This document shows, one piece after another, positions 1 through 8,289 of a DNA stretch of 64,000 nucleotides (position 1 is the first letter of the stretch; each line of letters starts with the position of its first letter). The notes under the pieces were generated by a model. The model did not search any database. It worked only from the letters and a program-made list of their open reading frames with translations, and was not told the DNA's origin. This stretch comes from Arenicellales bacterium. Lineage in GTDB: Bacteria > Pseudomonadota > Gammaproteobacteria > Arenicellales > JAHEKD01. The translations under genes were made by a program, and so were the position numbers. Location of the stretch: assembly GCA_028284225.1 (NCBI GenBank), contig JANQSD010000004.1, positions 140,869-204,868 on the forward strand, given 5' to 3'.

Positions 1-889
1 TAACGCGGCTGTAAACGTTGACTATACCAAGTTGATAAGGCCCTTCCATTTTCATATCGTCAGGGTTGTACATGTGTTCCACAAACAGCGAAAAATTAGA
101 CAAGCCATCACTGAACACATACTGACTCATCATCTGCTGCTTATCTGTCGCAGGTTTGACCATTGAATGTACTAACTCAAATCCAACAGGTAAGTTTTCC
201 AATTTACAGGTCATTTCAGAATTATCTTTAGGTTCAGGAGATTCAACTTGAATCCAATTCAACCCTGATTTTGCAGCTTCTGATGGTTCCAGTTCAGCAT
301 CATCAATGGGGACATCTATTTCGACTTTGGTAAACATGTAGCGTTCCAGGGCAGTTCCTGCATGATCAACACAAGCTGACTGCAATAGCAAACCTGTTTC
401 CTTATCAATCCAGAGCTGATAACCGTAACGAAACTCATCTTTAGGCTGGATCTTAATCATTTGTGCTTCACGATTCACAATACGATCGACCTGGCCTAAT
501 TCAAAACTGTAATAGTCATCCAGTTTAGCGATCTCTCTGTCGGTAAAAGCCGGAAAAAAACGCTGATCCTGAAATAACTTACCTTGCAAACCCATGCTTT
601 TATCGGGTAGATAACAGATTAACTCGCCGGACTTTCGAATAATTTCCCTAGGAATACCGTTTAACGAATAAATACGTTCCTGCTCACCGTTAGCATCAAT
701 TTTATGCACTATACCCATCAATTCAACATTTGAACCGCGTATACCGATCATGTTGCCTTTGTAGTTCAATGACTGACCGGCCTGGAGCATGCGCGTCACC
801 CACTCACGCGCTTCATCCGGCATCGCTTTAACACTGTTAGCAGTGACTAACAGTAACAGCGTAATTGAAACTTTTATGATTTTATTCAA
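1..889 (-). CDS. rseB: Sigma-E factor regulatory protein RseB (partial, C-terminus beyond window)
   Basis: Third gene of the rpoE-rseA-rseB operon. RseB is the periplasmic protein that binds RseA and shields it from DegS until it senses misfolded lipoproteins or lipopolysaccharide. I translated about 296 codons from the minus strand, open to the left edge. There is no ATG at the front; the best start is a TTG at 889, although a TTG at 904 overlapping the rseA stop is also possible. The N-terminus is a signal peptide (short Lys-containing n-region, LLLLV core, ending near SVKA). The mature part begins PDEAREWVTRML and has the MucB/RseB lipoprotein-sensor-like pattern (NYKGNM, later CYLPDK). 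No strong ribosome binding site is visible, which suggests translational coupling to rseA. Confidence 0.88.
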   Translation of the reverse strand, partial: MNKIIKVSITLLLLVTANSVKAMPDEAREWVTRMLQAGQSLNYKGNMIGIRGSNVELMGIVHKIDANGEQERIYSLNGIPREIIRKSGELICYLPDKSMGLQGKLFQDQRFFPAFTDREIAKLDDYYSFELGQVDRIVNREAQMIKIQPKDEFRYGYQLWIDKETGLLLQSACVDHAGTALERYMFTKVEIDVPIDDAELEPSEAAKSGLNWIQVESPEPKDNSEMTCKLENLPVGFELVHSMVKPATDKQQMMSQYVFSDGLSNFSLFVEHMYNPDDMKMEGPYQLGIVNVYSRV

Positions 890-900
890 CAGTGCAATGC

Positions 901-1458
901 TCAAAGTTTTTGATAGGAAACGAATTTAGAGTATGAACCCAAACCGTTCATCCCCGTCACACTGGTAAATTCGCTATGTTCGACTAGAAGAGCATTCAGC
1001 GCATCTTCAATCGCTGCATTATCTGTCTGCCAATGCGGCATTGACATCGGATCTGTTTCTGTCGCCACTTCTGCAATTTGATTTGTGACTTTGGGCTGTT
1101 GCAACGGTTGTTGCACAATAAAATACAACCCCAATAACATACTTGCGGCAATGGCCATCGGCCACCAGGGTTTTTTAGCATGAGCAGTGGTTTTAGCTGG
1201 GAACTCAACAACTTTGCTGGTTGATAAATCCTGCTTAATGACCTCATTAGGATCAGCACTGATTTTCGCCATAACCTTTGCTGCAATATCAAATTGTAAA
1301 TCTCTATCGGAGATTTCATTTTTAATTAAATCCTGAGCTATATGATAACGCTGCCAGCGTTTGGCCAGCTCCGGATCGTCTTTGTAAGCAGCTAAAAAAT
1401 CGTCCAGATCTGCCTGGTCGATTTTTTCATCCATTAAATTTGATAATTTTTCTGTCAT
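901..1458 (-). CDS. rseA: Anti-sigma-E factor RseA
   Basis: A 185-aa inner membrane anti-sigma factor. The cytoplasmic N-terminal domain (about residues 1-60) has the RseA_N pattern: LSNLMDEKIDQADLDDFL, then DPELAKRWQRYH. One membrane helix spans about 99-116, after KKPWW. The remaining ~65 residues are periplasmic and would hold the DegS cleavage region and the RseB contact; I cannot place the cleavage site by eye. The gene begins one base after the rpoE stop and is followed at once by rseB, the classical rpoE-rseA-rseB order. The protease for the second cut, RseP, is encoded in this window at 26494-27861. Confidence 0.93.
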   Translation of the reverse strand: MTEKLSNLMDEKIDQADLDDFLAAYKDDPELAKRWQRYHIAQDLIKNEISDRDLQFDIAAKVMAKISADPNEVIKQDLSTSKVVEFPAKTTAHAKKPWWPMAIAASMLLGLYFIVQQPLQQPKVTNQIAEVATETDPMSMPHWQTDNAAIEDALNALLVEHSEFTSVTGMNGLGSYSKFVSYQKL

Positions 1459-1459
1459 C

Positions 1460-2050
1460 TCACATACCCGTCGACATGTTTTCTTTGATTACTGCATCCA
1501 GAATTTCCCTTGCTCGAAAAATTCTTGAGCGTACTGTACCTATAGGGCAATCCATTGCTTGAGCGATATCTTCATAACTCAAACCATCAAACTCACGCAA
1601 AATAATCGCTTCCTTTAACTCATCCGGCATATCCTTAATCGCCTCTTTCAATACCAAATACATTTGCTTGCCCGCAAACACAGAATCAGGTGTTTCGGAA
1701 TCCACCATATGTGATAGTTCATACACACTTTCTTCAGCATTTTGCGGATCGAATCCATATTCAGCTTTTCGCCTGCTTTTATATGACAAGTGATTCTTAG
1801 CTGTGTTCACTGCTATCCTATAAAGCCAGGTATAAAATTCACTGTCCCCTCTGAAGTTATTTATCGCCTTGTAGGCCTTGATAAACACTTCCTGACTGAC
1901 ATCCTCGATTTCAGTTTCAATACTAATGTATCTGGATAACAACCTTGCGACCCTGAATTGATATTTCTTTACCAACAATTCATAAGCAGTATGGTCGCCT
2001 GATTGACACCTCGCTACCAGCGTTTTATCTATATTGCTATCTTCAGTCAC
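1460..2050 (-). CDS. rpoE: RNA polymerase sigma-E factor (extracytoplasmic function sigma)
   Basis: A 196-aa group IV (ECF) sigma factor, the usual length for RpoE. Region 2 spans about residues 10-95, with the DVSQEVFIKAYKAI and FYTWLYRIAVNTAKN signatures. Region 4 lies near the C-terminus and holds the helix-turn-helix LSYEDIAQAMDCPIGTVRSR. It directs transcription of envelope-maintenance genes when released from RseA. First gene of the operon with rseA and rseB, and divergent from nadB, a common gammaproteobacterial arrangement. A sigma-E type promoter lies 35-62 bases upstream of its start (see that entry), which implies autoregulation. Confidence 0.96.
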   Translation of the reverse strand: MTEDSNIDKTLVARCQSGDHTAYELLVKKYQFRVARLLSRYISIETEIEDVSQEVFIKAYKAINNFRGDSEFYTWLYRIAVNTAKNHLSYKSRRKAEYGFDPQNAEESVYELSHMVDSETPDSVFAGKQMYLVLKEAIKDMPDELKEAIILREFDGLSYEDIAQAMDCPIGTVRSRIFRAREILDAVIKENMSTGM

Positions 2051-2084
2051 AATAACAACCGCTGATGCTAAATCTAGTTAGCTC

Positions 2085-2112
2085 TATAGACTTGAAACTA
2101 TTAGAAAAGTTC
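2085..2112 (-). promoter_or_regulatory. Sigma-E type autoregulatory promoter of rpoE
   Basis: On the minus strand a -35 GAACTT (2112-2107) is separated by 16 bases from a -10 TCTATA (2090-2085). Counting the preceding G gives GTCTATA with a 15-base spacer. The known sigma-E consensus is about GGAACTT, a 15-16 base gap, then GTCTAA or TCTGA. It lies just upstream of rpoE, where autoregulatory sigma-E promoters are known in E. coli. Motif match seen directly; function inferred. Confidence 0.68.
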
Positions 2113-2185
2113 ATCTAAATAATATTAAAAAGCATGATAAGTTTTTGGGTATTATATTGCCTGTAACTCAGTTATTGGATAAAAA

Positions 2186-3796
2186 ATGACGGAAACACTC
2201 AAAACCAATGTAGCCATTATCGGGGGTGGGCTTGCCGGATTAAGTTTGGCTATCAGGCTGGCAGATCAAGATCAGAAGGTTGTTATAGTTTCCAAAAAAG
2301 AACTTACCGAAGGTTCAAGTCTGTATGCACAAGGCGGCATTGCCGCTGTGCTAAGTGATGAGGATAGTTTTAAATCCCATATCGAAGACACGGTAATCGC
2401 TGGTGCAGGTATTTGTAAACGTGAAGCCGTTGAATTTGTAGTCAAACACGGGCCCGCGAGCATTCAGTGGTTAATTGACCAGGGTGTAGAATTTACTCGT
2501 GAAACCAGCGATCTGGGCTATGGAAATTACCATCTAACGCGTGAAGGTGGGCATAGCCACCGTCGAATTATTCATGCTGCCGATGCAACCGGCCATGAGG
2601 TTGAAATCACGCTTGAAAGCAAAGTCAGGCAACATCCAAACATTAAGCTGCTGGAAAGCCATATCGCCATTGACTTAATCACAACGGCCAAACTCGGCAT
2701 AGCTACAGCAAATCGATGCATAGGGTTTTATGCCTACGATAATCAAAAACGTCAGGCGCTTACAATCCACGCGAACAACACGATTTTAGCAACCGGGGGA
2801 GCCTCAAAGGTTTATCTTTACACCAGTAATCCGGACACCTCAACCGGAGACGGTATGGCCATGGCCTGGCGTGCCGGTTGCAGGGTCGGCAACATGGAAT
2901 TCAATCAATTTCACCCAACATGCCTGTTCCATCCAAAAGCTAAATCTTTCTTGATTTCCGAAGCGGTGCGTGGTGAAGGCGGCAAATTACTGTTATCCAA
3001 CGGTGAAGAATTCATGTCAAAGTACGATGAACGCAAGGAGTTGGCACCACGCGATATCGTAGCTCGCGCTATTGACAATGAAATGAAGCGCGGCGGCCAT
3101 CAACATGTTTATCTGGACATTTCTCATAAACCGCCAGAATTCATCAAGCAGCACTTCCCCACTATTTATTCACGCTGCCTGGAATATGGCTACGATATGA
3201 CCAGTGAACCTATCCCGGTTGTCCCTGCCGCACATTACAGCTGCGGCGGCATTGTTACCGATCTAAATGCAAAAACGGATATTGATGGACTGTATGCGGT
3301 AGGAGAATGCACTTATTCGGGATTACATGGTGCTAATCGCTTGGCCAGCAACTCATTATTAGAATGCCTGGTTTTTGCCGAATCAGCCGCCAAACATATT
3401 AGTACTAATAGTAATGACCAACTATATGAGGATGTAGATATTCCAGCTTGGGACGAAACCCGCGTAACCGATGCTGATGAGATGGTAGTCATTACTCACA
3501 ACTGGGATGAACTCAGACGTGCGATGTGGGACTATGTCGGTATTGTGCGTACAACCAAGCGTTTAGAGCGTGCTTTGCACCGTATACGGCTACTCGATAA
3601 AGAAATCCAGGAATATTACGGTAACTTCAGAGTCAGCAATGATTTGCTGGAACTGCGCAATTTGGTTCAAGTTGCCGAATTAATCGTTCTAAGCGCGTTG
3701 AAACGTAAAGAAAGCCGGGGTTTACATTACTCCCGGGACTATCCGGATATTGATAATGAGAATCCTTTGACGGAGACTATACTAACACCAGAATAA
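2186..3796 (+). CDS. nadB: L-aspartate oxidase NadB
   Basis: A 536-aa flavoprotein that oxidises L-aspartate to iminoaspartate, the first step of de novo NAD synthesis. It belongs to the succinate dehydrogenase/fumarate reductase flavoprotein family. The N-terminal FAD-binding motif is [14 protein letters not shown] (residues 9-22), followed by [11 protein letters not shown], the QFHPT motif and [10 protein letters not shown], then the substrate region PAAHYSCGG and the C-terminal helical domain ([15 protein letters not shown]). Length and motifs fit NadB rather than SdhA: there is no flavinylation-type SHT histidine segment. It is transcribed alone, away from rpoE. An 8-base-spaced GGATAA precedes the ATG as a weak ribosome binding site. 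Confidence 0.96.
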   Translation: MTETLKTNVAIIGGGLAGLSLAIRLADQDQKVVIVSKKELTEGSSLYAQGGIAAVLSDEDSFKSHIEDTVIAGAGICKREAVEFVVKHGPASIQWLIDQGVEFTRETSDLGYGNYHLTREGGHSHRRIIHAADATGHEVEITLESKVRQHPNIKLLESHIAIDLITTAKLGIATANRCIGFYAYDNQKRQALTIHANNTILATGGASKVYLYTSNPDTSTGDGMAMAWRAGCRVGNMEFNQFHPTCLFHPKAKSFLISEAVRGEGGKLLLSNGEEFMSKYDERKELAPRDIVARAIDNEMKRGGHQHVYLDISHKPPEFIKQHFPTIYSRCLEYGYDMTSEPIPVVPAAHYSCGGIVTDLNAKTDIDGLYAVGECTYSGLHGANRLASNSLLECLVFAESAAKHISTNSNDQLYEDVDIPAWDETRVTDADEMVVITHNWDELRRAMWDYVGIVRTTKRLERALHRIRLLDKEIQEYYGNFRVSNDLLELRNLVQVAELIVLSALKRKESRGLHYSRDYPDIDNENPLTETILTPE

Positions 3797-3835
3797 GGTT
3801 CCCAATTCATTACCAAAAGCTCGTATAGGAATCAT

Positions 3836-3861
3836 GAGATTCTGGCCTATGCCAGAATGAC
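3836..3861. repeat. Short palindromic repeat, single copy of the CATTCTGG type
   Basis: Imperfect palindrome GAGATTCTGGCCTATGCCAGAATGAC just downstream of nadB. Its arms match those of the larger element at 9814-9906 (CATTCTGG...CCAGAATGAC). Probably one end of a dispersed palindromic element. It could form a hairpin at the end of the nadB mRNA but has no T-run. Confidence 0.6.
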
Positions 3862-3895
3862 TAGCCCTAGGACAAAATTATTTCTTATATACAGG

Positions 3896-3922
3896 CTTGT
3901 CCCCGCCAAGGCGGGGGTCTAC
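3896..3922. repeat. Palindromic repeat CTTGTCCCCGCCAAGGCGGGG type
   Basis: A strong GC-rich inverted repeat (CCCCGCC AA GGCGGGG) in the nadB/ygfX convergent gap. A second copy with two changes lies at 61382-61408, and both end in TCTAC. The hairpin could act as a two-way transcription barrier, but no T-tract follows on either strand, so I class it as a dispersed repeat. Confidence 0.65.
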
Positions 3923-3933
3923 TAAAGCTAACG

Positions 3934-4359
3934 CTAATGTTTATAGGTAGTAATTTCTCGCCTAATCGTACAATAAACTGCCCTATCCACAGATTCAGCG
4001 TCAACGATTATTTTGGGACCCGGCTTTTTTAAAATAAACACTACCCATTCAGGTGCTAAGGACACTTTTTTGATTTTATAGACCCTGTCTATTGCATTTT
4101 TTTGCTTAATCCAGGCACGACCATTATGTAAACGTAAATTGATAATCGAACAGCTATTTGTTCTTAAGGCATGTAAACGAATGTTATGAATACAACAAAC
4201 CATGATTCCAGCAAGCAGGCTGGAAATAATGTACGGATATTTCGGTAATAGTGTGGCTAACGAAATAACTGGAACCAGTGCGATTAAGACAAACCCGTAA
4301 CCAAGTTTTTTTGATGCTTTTAAATTACAAATTATTGGCTTTTTGAATAAGTCGCACAA
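3934..4359 (-). CDS. ygfX: YgfX family membrane protein
   Basis: Small inner membrane protein of the YgfX (CptA) family, encoded immediately after sdhE as in E. coli. Two closely spaced membrane helices (LGYGFVLIALVPVISLATLL and YPYIISSLLAGIMVCCI) are followed by a basic/aromatic soluble part. That part has the family pattern LRLHNGRAWIKQ... and ends in a dyad of short strands. The function of the family is unsettled: it was described as a toxin-like partner of SdhE (CptB) in E. coli, but also as a membrane partner of SdhE. No ATG exists. I prefer the TTG at 4359, which has AAAGGA ten bases upstream; a TTG at 4398 would lengthen the overlap with sdhE to 74 bases. Start uncertain. Confidence 0.7.
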   Translation of the reverse strand: MCDLFKKPIICNLKASKKLGYGFVLIALVPVISLATLLPKYPYIISSLLAGIMVCCIHNIRLHALRTNSCSIINLRLHNGRAWIKQKNAIDRVYKIKKVSLAPEWVVFILKKPGPKIIVDAESVDRAVYCTIRREITTYKH

Positions 4360-4573
4360 TTTCAGACAATCCTTTGTCCTGGGGTTTTTGTTGTTCAACT
4401 AACCACTGATTCAGCTCCGGGTCCTGCTGGGTCAGCAATCGCTTGAAATTATCGATCTGCTGCTCAGATAGCCTATCTATCTGACTATCAACAAATCGCG
4501 TCAGCATGATATCCAGTTCCTTGGTCCCACGCCGACAGCGCCATTTAAGCTTGGCAAGTGCTTTAGGGTCCAC
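4325..4573 (-). CDS. sdhE: FAD assembly factor SdhE (succinate dehydrogenase flavinylation)
   Basis: An 82-aa cytoplasmic protein of the SdhE/SDHAF2 (CptB, DUF339) family, which promotes covalent attachment of FAD to SdhA. It contains the diagnostic RGxxE motif: CRRGTKELDIML (about residues 13-24). The acidic helical remainder (LSEQQIDNFKRLLTQQDPELNQWL) is typical. It starts with GTG at 4573, eight bases after sdhB, and overlaps ygfX. In enterobacteria sdhE is separate from the sdh genes; here it sits in the same operon as its client, which fits its role directly. Confidence 0.92.
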   Translation of the reverse strand: MDPKALAKLKWRCRRGTKELDIMLTRFVDSQIDRLSEQQIDNFKRLLTQQDPELNQWLVEQQKPQDKGLSEIVRLIQKANNL

Positions 4574-4581
4574 AGTCGGAT

Positions 4582-5367
4582 TTATCCGCCGCGGCGCTCA
4601 ACAATCAGTTTTTTAATTTCGGTAATGGCTTTAGCCGGATTCAAACCCTTCGGACAAGCCTTGGCACAGTTCATAATGGTGTGACAACGGTAGAGTTTAA
4701 AAGGGTCTTCCAATTCATCCAGTCGTTCGCCTGTAGCTTCATCACGGCTGTCGACAATCCAGCGGTAGGATTGTAACAATGCCGCAGGACCTAAATACTT
4801 GTCGCTATTCCACCAATAGCTGGGACAACTGGTCGAACAGCAGGCACATAAAATACACTCGTAAAGACCATCAAGTTTTTCCCGGTCTTCTTTTGACTGC
4901 AAGCGTTCTTTGTCTGGCGGCGGAGGTGTTTGTGTCTCAATCCAAGGCTTTATAGAAGCGTATTGAGCATAAAAATTCGTCAAATCCGGCACCAGATCTT
5001 TGACCACCGGCATATGCGGCAACGGATACACTTTGACATCACCCTTGCATTCATCAATGGGCTTAGTACAGGCAAGTGTATTGCTGCCATCAATGTTCAT
5101 CGAACAGGAGCCGCAAATTCCTTCGCGGCAGGAACGCCGGAAAGTCAGTGTAGGGTCGATCTCATTCTTGATTTTAATCAATGCATCCAACACCATCGGC
5201 CCACATTTATCCATGTCGACTTCATAGGTGTCGGTGCGAGGGTTTTCACCCTCATCCGGAGACCAACGGTAAATCTTAAAGACTCGCATGTTTGGGCTGG
5301 TCGTATCAGCCTTAAAATGCTTACCTTGTTTAACTACTGAATTTGCCGGCAATCTGAATTCAGCCAT
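4582..5367 (-). CDS. sdhB: Succinate dehydrogenase iron-sulfur subunit
   Basis: A 261-aa electron-transfer subunit of complex II. It carries electrons from SdhA FAD to ubiquinone at the inner face of the cytoplasmic membrane. The cluster ligands are all present: [2Fe-2S] Cys80, Cys85, Cys88 and Cys100; [4Fe-4S] Cys171, Cys174, Cys177 and Cys181; [3Fe-4S] Cys181-group partners Cys228, Cys234 and Cys238 ([17 protein letters not shown]). The start ATG has AGGA seven bases upstream. It lies between sdhA and sdhE. The N-terminus is about 20 residues longer than in E. coli SdhB. Confidence 0.96.
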   Translation of the reverse strand: MAEFRLPANSVVKQGKHFKADTTSPNMRVFKIYRWSPDEGENPRTDTYEVDMDKCGPMVLDALIKIKNEIDPTLTFRRSCREGICGSCSMNIDGSNTLACTKPIDECKGDVKVYPLPHMPVVKDLVPDLTNFYAQYASIKPWIETQTPPPPDKERLQSKEDREKLDGLYECILCACCSTSCPSYWWNSDKYLGPAALLQSYRWIVDSRDEATGERLDELEDPFKLYRCHTIMNCAKACPKGLNPAKAITEIKKLIVERRGG

Positions 5368-5415
5368 CTTATGATCCTATTTCTTTAAATCTGTAGTTAC
5401 TGTTGTAATATTGCA

Positions 5416-7200
5416 TTAATACACACGTGCCTTAGGGGGAATATATTCCACATCATCGGTGAGTGTGTAATTATGAACATCGCGGTAATTAATATCGGGG
5501 TTACCTTCATCACCCATCCAGACCAGAGTATGCTTCATCCAGTTTTCGTCATCACGTTCGGTGTAGTCCTCGCGAGCATGTGCTCCTCGACTTTCTTTTC
5601 GATTAGCTGCACTATGAATGGTTACCATGGCCTGGCGCAGTAGATTATCAAGCTCAATGGTTTCCACTAAATCAGTGTTCCAGATCAAGCTGCGATCTTT
5701 TACATCAACGTGAGGCATAGAGTCCCATACTTCACGCAGTTTTTGTTTACCCTCTTCCATGATTTCGCCAGTTCTGAATACGGCACAGTTAGTCTGCATG
5801 ACTTTTTGCATATTCAAGCGAATTTCTGCGGTTGAAATGTCGCCTTCTGCGTAGCGAAGTTTATCAAGCATCGCCATTGCTTCATCGCCCGCGCCCTGCT
5901 TGAGCTTGGGGATAGGTCCGGGTTTGACAATTTCAGCCGCTCGATGTGCTGCGGCACGCCCAAACACAACTAAATCCAGTAATGAATTAGAACCTAGTCT
6001 ATTAGCACCATGTACTGATACGCATGCCGCCTCACCGATAGCCATTAATCCAGGCACAACTTCTTCGCTGCCACTATCAGTCAAGGTCATGACTTCGCCG
6101 TGGTAATTGGTCGGAATACCGCCCATATTATAGTGCACAGTGGGTAACACCGGGATCGGAGCACGGGTTACATCAACACCGGCAAAAATTTTGGCTGATT
6201 CACTAATACCCGGCAAACGCTCTTCCAAAATCTCTGCACCCAGGTGTTCCAAATGCAGGTGAATATGATCGCCTTCATCACCAACGCCGCGACCATCACG
6301 AATTTCCATGGTCATAGAGCGGCTAACCACATCCCTGGAGGCCAGATCTTTTGCATTGGGCGCATAACGCTCCATAAAACGCTCACCTTCTGAATTAGTG
6401 AGATAACCACCCTCACCTCTGGCTCCCTCAGTAATTAATACACCGGCACCATAAACACCGGTTGGGTGAAATTGAACAAATTCCATATCCTGCATAGGCA
6501 ATCCTGCTCGCAATACCATGCCACCACCATCACCGGTGCAGGTATGTGCAGAGGTGCAAGAAAAATAAGCACGACCGTAACCGCCTGTTGCCAACACCAC
6601 TAATTTGGAACGAAAACGATGGATGACACCGTCTTCCAGATTCCAAACCATCACACCCCGACATTCACCGTCTTCCATAATTAAATCAAAGGCAAAGTAT
6701 TCGATAAAAAACTCAGCCTGGTGCTTAATCGACTGCTGATAGAGAGTATGTAACATAGCATGACCGGTTCGGTCAGCTGCTGCACAAGTCCGCATAGCCT
6801 GACCTTGACCAAAATTAGTGGTCATGCCGCCAAATGCACGTTGATAAATTTTACCATCGTCGGTACGCGAAAATGGAACACCATAATGTTCCAGTTCTAT
6901 AATCGCATCAGGTGCTTCTTTGCACATGTATTCGATTGAATCTTGATCACCCAGCCAGTCCGAGCCTTTAACGGTGTCATACATATGCCAACGCCAATCA
7001 TCTTCACCCATATTACCCAGTGCTGCACTGATGCCGCCCTGGGCAGCAACTGTATGGCTACGCGTTGGAAACACTTTGGTAATACAGGCCGTTGACAGCC
7101 CGGCAGAAGCCATACCAAAAGTAGCTCGTAATCCGGCCCCGCCAGCGCCTACAACCACTACATCGTAACTATGATCAACAATTTTATAAGCGTCTGTCAT
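5416..7200 (-). CDS. sdhA: Succinate dehydrogenase flavoprotein subunit
   Basis: A 594-aa catalytic subunit that oxidises succinate to fumarate. FAD-binding [13 protein letters not shown] is at about residues 14-26. The covalent flavin ligand is His49 in [13 protein letters not shown]. Substrate and active-site motifs include [19 protein letters not shown] and [13 protein letters not shown]; the C-terminal [12 protein letters not shown] is typical. I chose the ATG at 7200, which has AGGA eight bases upstream. An in-frame TTG at 7221 would overlap sdhD and add seven residues that look unlike the family. Third of four structural genes in sdhCDAB order. Confidence 0.96.
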   Translation of the reverse strand: MTDAYKIVDHSYDVVVVGAGGAGLRATFGMASAGLSTACITKVFPTRSHTVAAQGGISAALGNMGEDDWRWHMYDTVKGSDWLGDQDSIEYMCKEAPDAIIELEHYGVPFSRTDDGKIYQRAFGGMTTNFGQGQAMRTCAAADRTGHAMLHTLYQQSIKHQAEFFIEYFAFDLIMEDGECRGVMVWNLEDGVIHRFRSKLVVLATGGYGRAYFSCTSAHTCTGDGGGMVLRAGLPMQDMEFVQFHPTGVYGAGVLITEGARGEGGYLTNSEGERFMERYAPNAKDLASRDVVSRSMTMEIRDGRGVGDEGDHIHLHLEHLGAEILEERLPGISESAKIFAGVDVTRAPIPVLPTVHYNMGGIPTNYHGEVMTLTDSGSEEVVPGLMAIGEAACVSVHGANRLGSNSLLDLVVFGRAAAHRAAEIVKPGPIPKLKQGAGDEAMAMLDKLRYAEGDISTAEIRLNMQKVMQTNCAVFRTGEIMEEGKQKLREVWDSMPHVDVKDRSLIWNTDLVETIELDNLLRQAMVTIHSAANRKESRGAHAREDYTERDDENWMKHTLVWMGDEGNPDINYRDVHNYTLTDDVEYIPPKARVY

Positions 7201-7204
7201 TACA

Positions 7205-7585
7205 CTATCCTGTTGCTGCAATTCTTATAACGGCCATCAACGATGCTGCGCCCAATAGCGCCAGCGCAAACTTTGTTATGATAATGAATACCATTCGTGT
7301 TCCTTCTGAACTTATATAATCTTCTAAAACAACTTGAACCCCAATTGCACCATGGTAATAAGACACAATGAAGAAAAGTGCTAAAAAGGCCGCTACCCAG
7401 GGATTAGAAATCCATTCGTGCATTTCTTCAAATCCAGCACCGGCCATCCTCGCCACACTAAAAGCAAACCATAAACTCAAGGGCACTAATGCTAAAGCAG
7501 TCAAACGCTGCATCCACCAGTGATGCGCACCTTCTTTGGCTGAACCAAGACCCTTGGCCAGGCTAATCGGAGTTCTAAATTTCAT
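7205..7585 (-). CDS. sdhD: Succinate dehydrogenase membrane anchor subunit SdhD
   Basis: A 126-aa membrane subunit with three predicted helices that, with SdhC, anchors complex II and forms the quinone and haem b site. The N-terminal [26 protein letters not shown] segment is typical, and a membrane histidine in [18 protein letters not shown] fits the haem/quinone region. The ATG at 7585 has AGGAAT eight bases upstream and follows the sdhC stop by 16 bases. A longer reading from 7618 would overlap sdhC. Only four bases separate it from sdhA. Confidence 0.92.
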   Translation of the reverse strand: MKFRTPISLAKGLGSAKEGAHHWWMQRLTALALVPLSLWFAFSVARMAGAGFEEMHEWISNPWVAAFLALFFIVSYYHGAIGVQVVLEDYISSEGTRMVFIIITKFALALLGAASLMAVIRIAATG

Positions 7586-7601
7586 TGTTAAATTCCTAAT
7601 C

Positions 7602-7979
7602 TTAGGCTGAATAGCCAATAATCCATGCCAACACAGTCAACACTGCAGCACCGATAATAGTAAGGTAACCACTGGTATAAACGGACTTCATTTCAAATCC
7701 TTTACCCATGTCCCAATATAAATGCCTGATACCGTTAAACAGGTGATAAAACAAAGAGAATGTCCAACCCAGTAATAATAATTGACCTATCAATGAGCCT
7801 ATAAATGATCTGACGGCATCAAAATTGTCTGCACCTGTCGCTAATGAAATGATCCAGATACTCAGTAAAATGGTTCCCAAGGTCAAAAAAACACCCGTTG
7901 CGCGATGGAAAATTGACATTAGCGCAGGCAGAGGCAGTTTATAGACTTGTAAATGGGGCGATAGCGGTCTGTCGTTCAT
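7602..7979 (-). CDS. sdhC: Succinate dehydrogenase cytochrome b556 subunit SdhC
   Basis: A 125-aa membrane anchor with three predicted helices. The N-terminal RPLSPHLQVYKLP and SIFHRATGV signatures are those of SdhC. The haem-ligand region LFYHLFNGIRHLYWDMG contains the conserved histidine (first His of that stretch). First structural gene of sdhCDAB; it begins 26 bases after the SDHAF4-like gene, so both are probably co-transcribed from the promoter at 8206-8234. Confidence 0.95.
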   Translation of the reverse strand: MNDRPLSPHLQVYKLPLPALMSIFHRATGVFLTLGTILLSIWIISLATGADNFDAVRSFIGSLIGQLLLLGWTFSLFYHLFNGIRHLYWDMGKGFEMKSVYTSGYLTIIGAAVLTVLAWIIGYSA

Positions 7980-8005
7980 GAGTGCTATATACTCAACGTT
8001 AATGG

Positions 8006-8197
8006 TTAAAAATCAATGCAGCGTCCGGCAATTTCCCAATCACCATAACGTGTTGGTTCAGCGCTATTTTCATAGCCGCCGGATTCATTTTTATTTGTGT
8101 TTTTATCATCGCCTTCGGTTGTCGTTTGGTGGGTCGACTCATGCAAAGCAATGGATACGGCTGCGTCCTTATCGACGTTTTTCTCAGTCTGCTTCAT
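8006..8197 (-). CDS. Small SDHAF4-like (DUF1674) protein
   Basis: A 63-aa protein. The first ~45 residues are charged, polar and low in complexity. The C-terminus AEPTRYGDWEIAGRCIDF matches the diagnostic ending of the DUF1674/SDHAF4 family (EPTRYGDWE..GR..DF). SDHAF4 helps flavinylated SdhA assemble in mitochondria. Here the gene sits directly upstream of sdhC, with sdhE at the other end of the operon. That placement strongly suggests the same job, but this is inference from motif and position. The start ATG lies only about two bases from the predicted transcription start. Confidence 0.82.
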   Translation of the reverse strand: MKQTEKNVDKDAAVSIALHESTHQTTTEGDDKNTNKNESGGYENSAEPTRYGDWEIAGRCIDF

Positions 8198-8205
8198 AGA
8201 CCTGC

Positions 8206-8234
8206 ACTATAGCCTTTCTTAAATTTCACATCAA
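8206..8234 (-). promoter_or_regulatory. Predicted sigma-70 promoter of the sdh operon
   Basis: Minus strand: -35 TTGATG (8234-8229), 17-base spacer, -10 TATAGT (8211-8206). The predicted start of transcription is near 8199, two bases before the ATG of the SDHAF4-like gene, so that gene may be read from an almost leaderless mRNA. It is also possible that a second promoter lies further upstream. Pattern seen directly; activity inferred. Confidence 0.55.
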
Positions 8235-8289
8235 CTCTTTGCAGTTGTTTGTGACTATAATTCAAGTTTATTTAAAACCACTACTTGAT

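Noticed and set aside
3896-3922. Terminator of nadB
   Set aside because: The stem is strong, but no T-run follows on either strand and the same unit recurs at 61382, so it is treated as a dispersed repeat.
7201-7221. TTG start for sdhA seven codons upstream
   Set aside because: It overlaps sdhD and has no good ribosome binding site, while the ATG at 7200 has AGGA at the right distance.
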